Shown: positions 6,244 to 7,187 of the stretch, piece after piece
Layout: each line of letters opens with the position of its first letter
Position numbering within the stretch: the stretch's first letter is position 1
From: an uncultured Odoribacter sp.
Lineage (GTDB): Bacteria > Bacteroidota > Bacteroidia > Bacteroidales > Marinifilaceae
DNA length: 7,187 nucleotides
NCBI GenBank assembly: GCA_905204385.1
Contig: CAJKZL010000149.1
Location: forward strand, 1 to 7,187
Direction: 5' to 3'
Position numbers and translations under genes: made by a program
Notes under the pieces: model-generated
Seen by the model: the letters and a program-made list of their open reading frames with translations, nothing else
Database searches by the model: none
What the model was told of the DNA's origin: nothing

Positions 6244-7187
6244 ATGAATGTAACAAAAGTTTCCTTCTATAAGGAAAAAATTTTCTCTGCCAGGTGGTTT
6301 CAAACTTGGGGCACCTTGCTTTTAGGTTCGATGGTGATTGCCACCGGTTATACCTTTTTTATGACACCCTACCAAATTGTGCCGGGAGGGATTTACGGTA
6401 TTTCTACTATTTTAAACTGGAAGTTAGGGTTTCCGATCGGTATGGCCGCTTTATGCTTCAACCTTCCCTTGAGTTTGATCGGATTTAAGATACTGGGCCG
6501 TGATTTTGGTTTCCGCACTTTTATTTGTTTTTGGTTGGTGGCTTTGTTTGCCGACGGTTTTCCGTGGATGTTGGAGCATGTATGCGGTTATTCTGCTGAA
6601 TTTGCCCATGATCCGCTGCAACTGGTGAAAGGGGGAATCAATAATCCTGATGCTACCAAAGAAGGAGTGTTGTTGGCCAGTATATTCGGCGGAGTAGTGA
6701 TAGGGGTCGGTGCCGGATTGATTTTCAAAACCCGTTCTTCCAGTGCCGGTACCGATGTATTGGCTGCTGTGTTGCATAAACTGACACGCCGTCCCTTGGG
6801 GATGATGCAGATGACTGTCGACCTGATTATCGTGGTATTGGGTGTTGTGGCTTTCCCGGATTGGAAAACTCCGTTTTATTCCCTGATCACTATTTTTATT
6901 ATGGGGAAAGTAATCGATATTGTCATCGGTGGGTATTCCAGCGATAAAACTTTTTTCATCATATCCGAAAAAACAGAAGAATTACGTCGGTTTATACTTT
7001 CGGAATTACACCGGGGCGGCTCTATCGTACCGGTCAACGGGATGTGGAACCGTTCGGAGAAAGAAATGATTATGACGGTCGTCAACCGTAAAGAGGTGAC
7101 TACTTTGCAACGGGCCATCCAGCATATCGATCCTCATGCTTTTACCATGATCCTGAATGCTCAGGAGATTATGGGGCAAGGATTTAA
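6244..7187 (+). CDS. YitT family membrane protein (DUF161 + DUF2179), C-terminus cut by window edge
   Basis: There are 314 complete codons from the ATG at 6244, with no stop before the window ends. The protein is a polytopic inner-membrane protein. An N-terminal cytoplasmic stretch (1-20) precedes a first helix at about 23-40 and the family motif IVPGGIYGIS (45-54). Further helices follow, with FNLPLSLIGF (72-81) and SSSAGTDVLAAVLHK as the other conserved YitT blocks. The last 90 or so residues form the soluble DUF2179 domain, starting near KTFFIISEKTEELRRFILSEL and including ELHRGGSIVPVNGMW and the closing NAQEIMGQGF. Homologues normally end within a few residues of this point, so only a handful of residues should be missing. 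A polar insertion of about 30 residues (from about MLEHVCGYSAEF) separates two helices and makes the protein longer than many relatives. Transport is often assumed for the family, but no substrate is established. The short leader TTTATAGCTTT before the ATG has no Shine-Dalgarno, as is usual in this phylum. Confidence 0.92.
   Translation, partial: MNVTKVSFYKEKIFSARWFQTWGTLLLGSMVIATGYTFFMTPYQIVPGGIYGISTILNWKLGFPIGMAALCFNLPLSLIGFKILGRDFGFRTFICFWLVALFADGFPWMLEHVCGYSAEFAHDPLQLVKGGINNPDATKEGVLLASIFGGVVIGVGAGLIFKTRSSSAGTDVLAAVLHKLTRRPLGMMQMTVDLIIVVLGVVAFPDWKTPFYSLITIFIMGKVIDIVIGGYSSDKTFFIISEKTEELRRFILSELHRGGSIVPVNGMWNRSEKEMIMTVVNRKEVTTLQRAIQHIDPHAFTMILNAQEIMGQGF

Overview
The window looks like ordinary chromosomal DNA from a member of the Bacteroidota, most likely the order Bacteroidales. 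This rests on moderate GC content, AT-rich leaders without Shine-Dalgarno sequences, -7 boxes fitting the Bacteroides consensus TAnnTTTG, and the character of the proteins (Bacteroidales-like ABC exporter N-terminus, NfeD with an NTYGG motif). Genus cannot be fixed from the sequence alone. No rRNA, tRNA, CRISPR array, insertion sequence, integrase or phage gene was seen.

Layout from left to right. On the minus strand, the N-terminal part of an ABC exporter (1-377, running off the left edge) follows purB (448-1785). A 201-base divergent spacer holds a nested inverted repeat and the purB -7 box. On the plus strand come an EI24/CysZ-like membrane protein (1987-2775) and an NfeD-family membrane serine protease (2851-4230), closed by a strong hairpin-plus-T terminator (4231-4275). 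Convergent to it, on the minus strand, is a two-gene unit: a TetR-type repressor (5325-5912) followed by a beta-ketoacyl-ACP synthase III homologue (4302-5252). A 331-base spacer then leads to a YitT-family membrane protein on the plus strand (6244 to the right edge, where it is truncated).

The most interesting part is the TetR/KAS III pair. Just upstream of the TetR start is a perfect 11-bp inverted repeat with a 9-base spacer. It overlaps a consensus -7 box, as expected for an autoregulatory operator. The synthase keeps the full Cys-His-Asn triad and lies 72 bases after the repressor with no clear promoter of its own. Repressor and acyl-condensing enzyme therefore probably form one self-controlled transcription unit, plausibly responding to an acyl thioester or fatty-acid signal. 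That function is inference.

The other genes are housekeeping or membrane genes: purB acts in purine synthesis, and the EI24, NfeD and YitT proteins are membrane proteins whose physiological roles are poorly defined.
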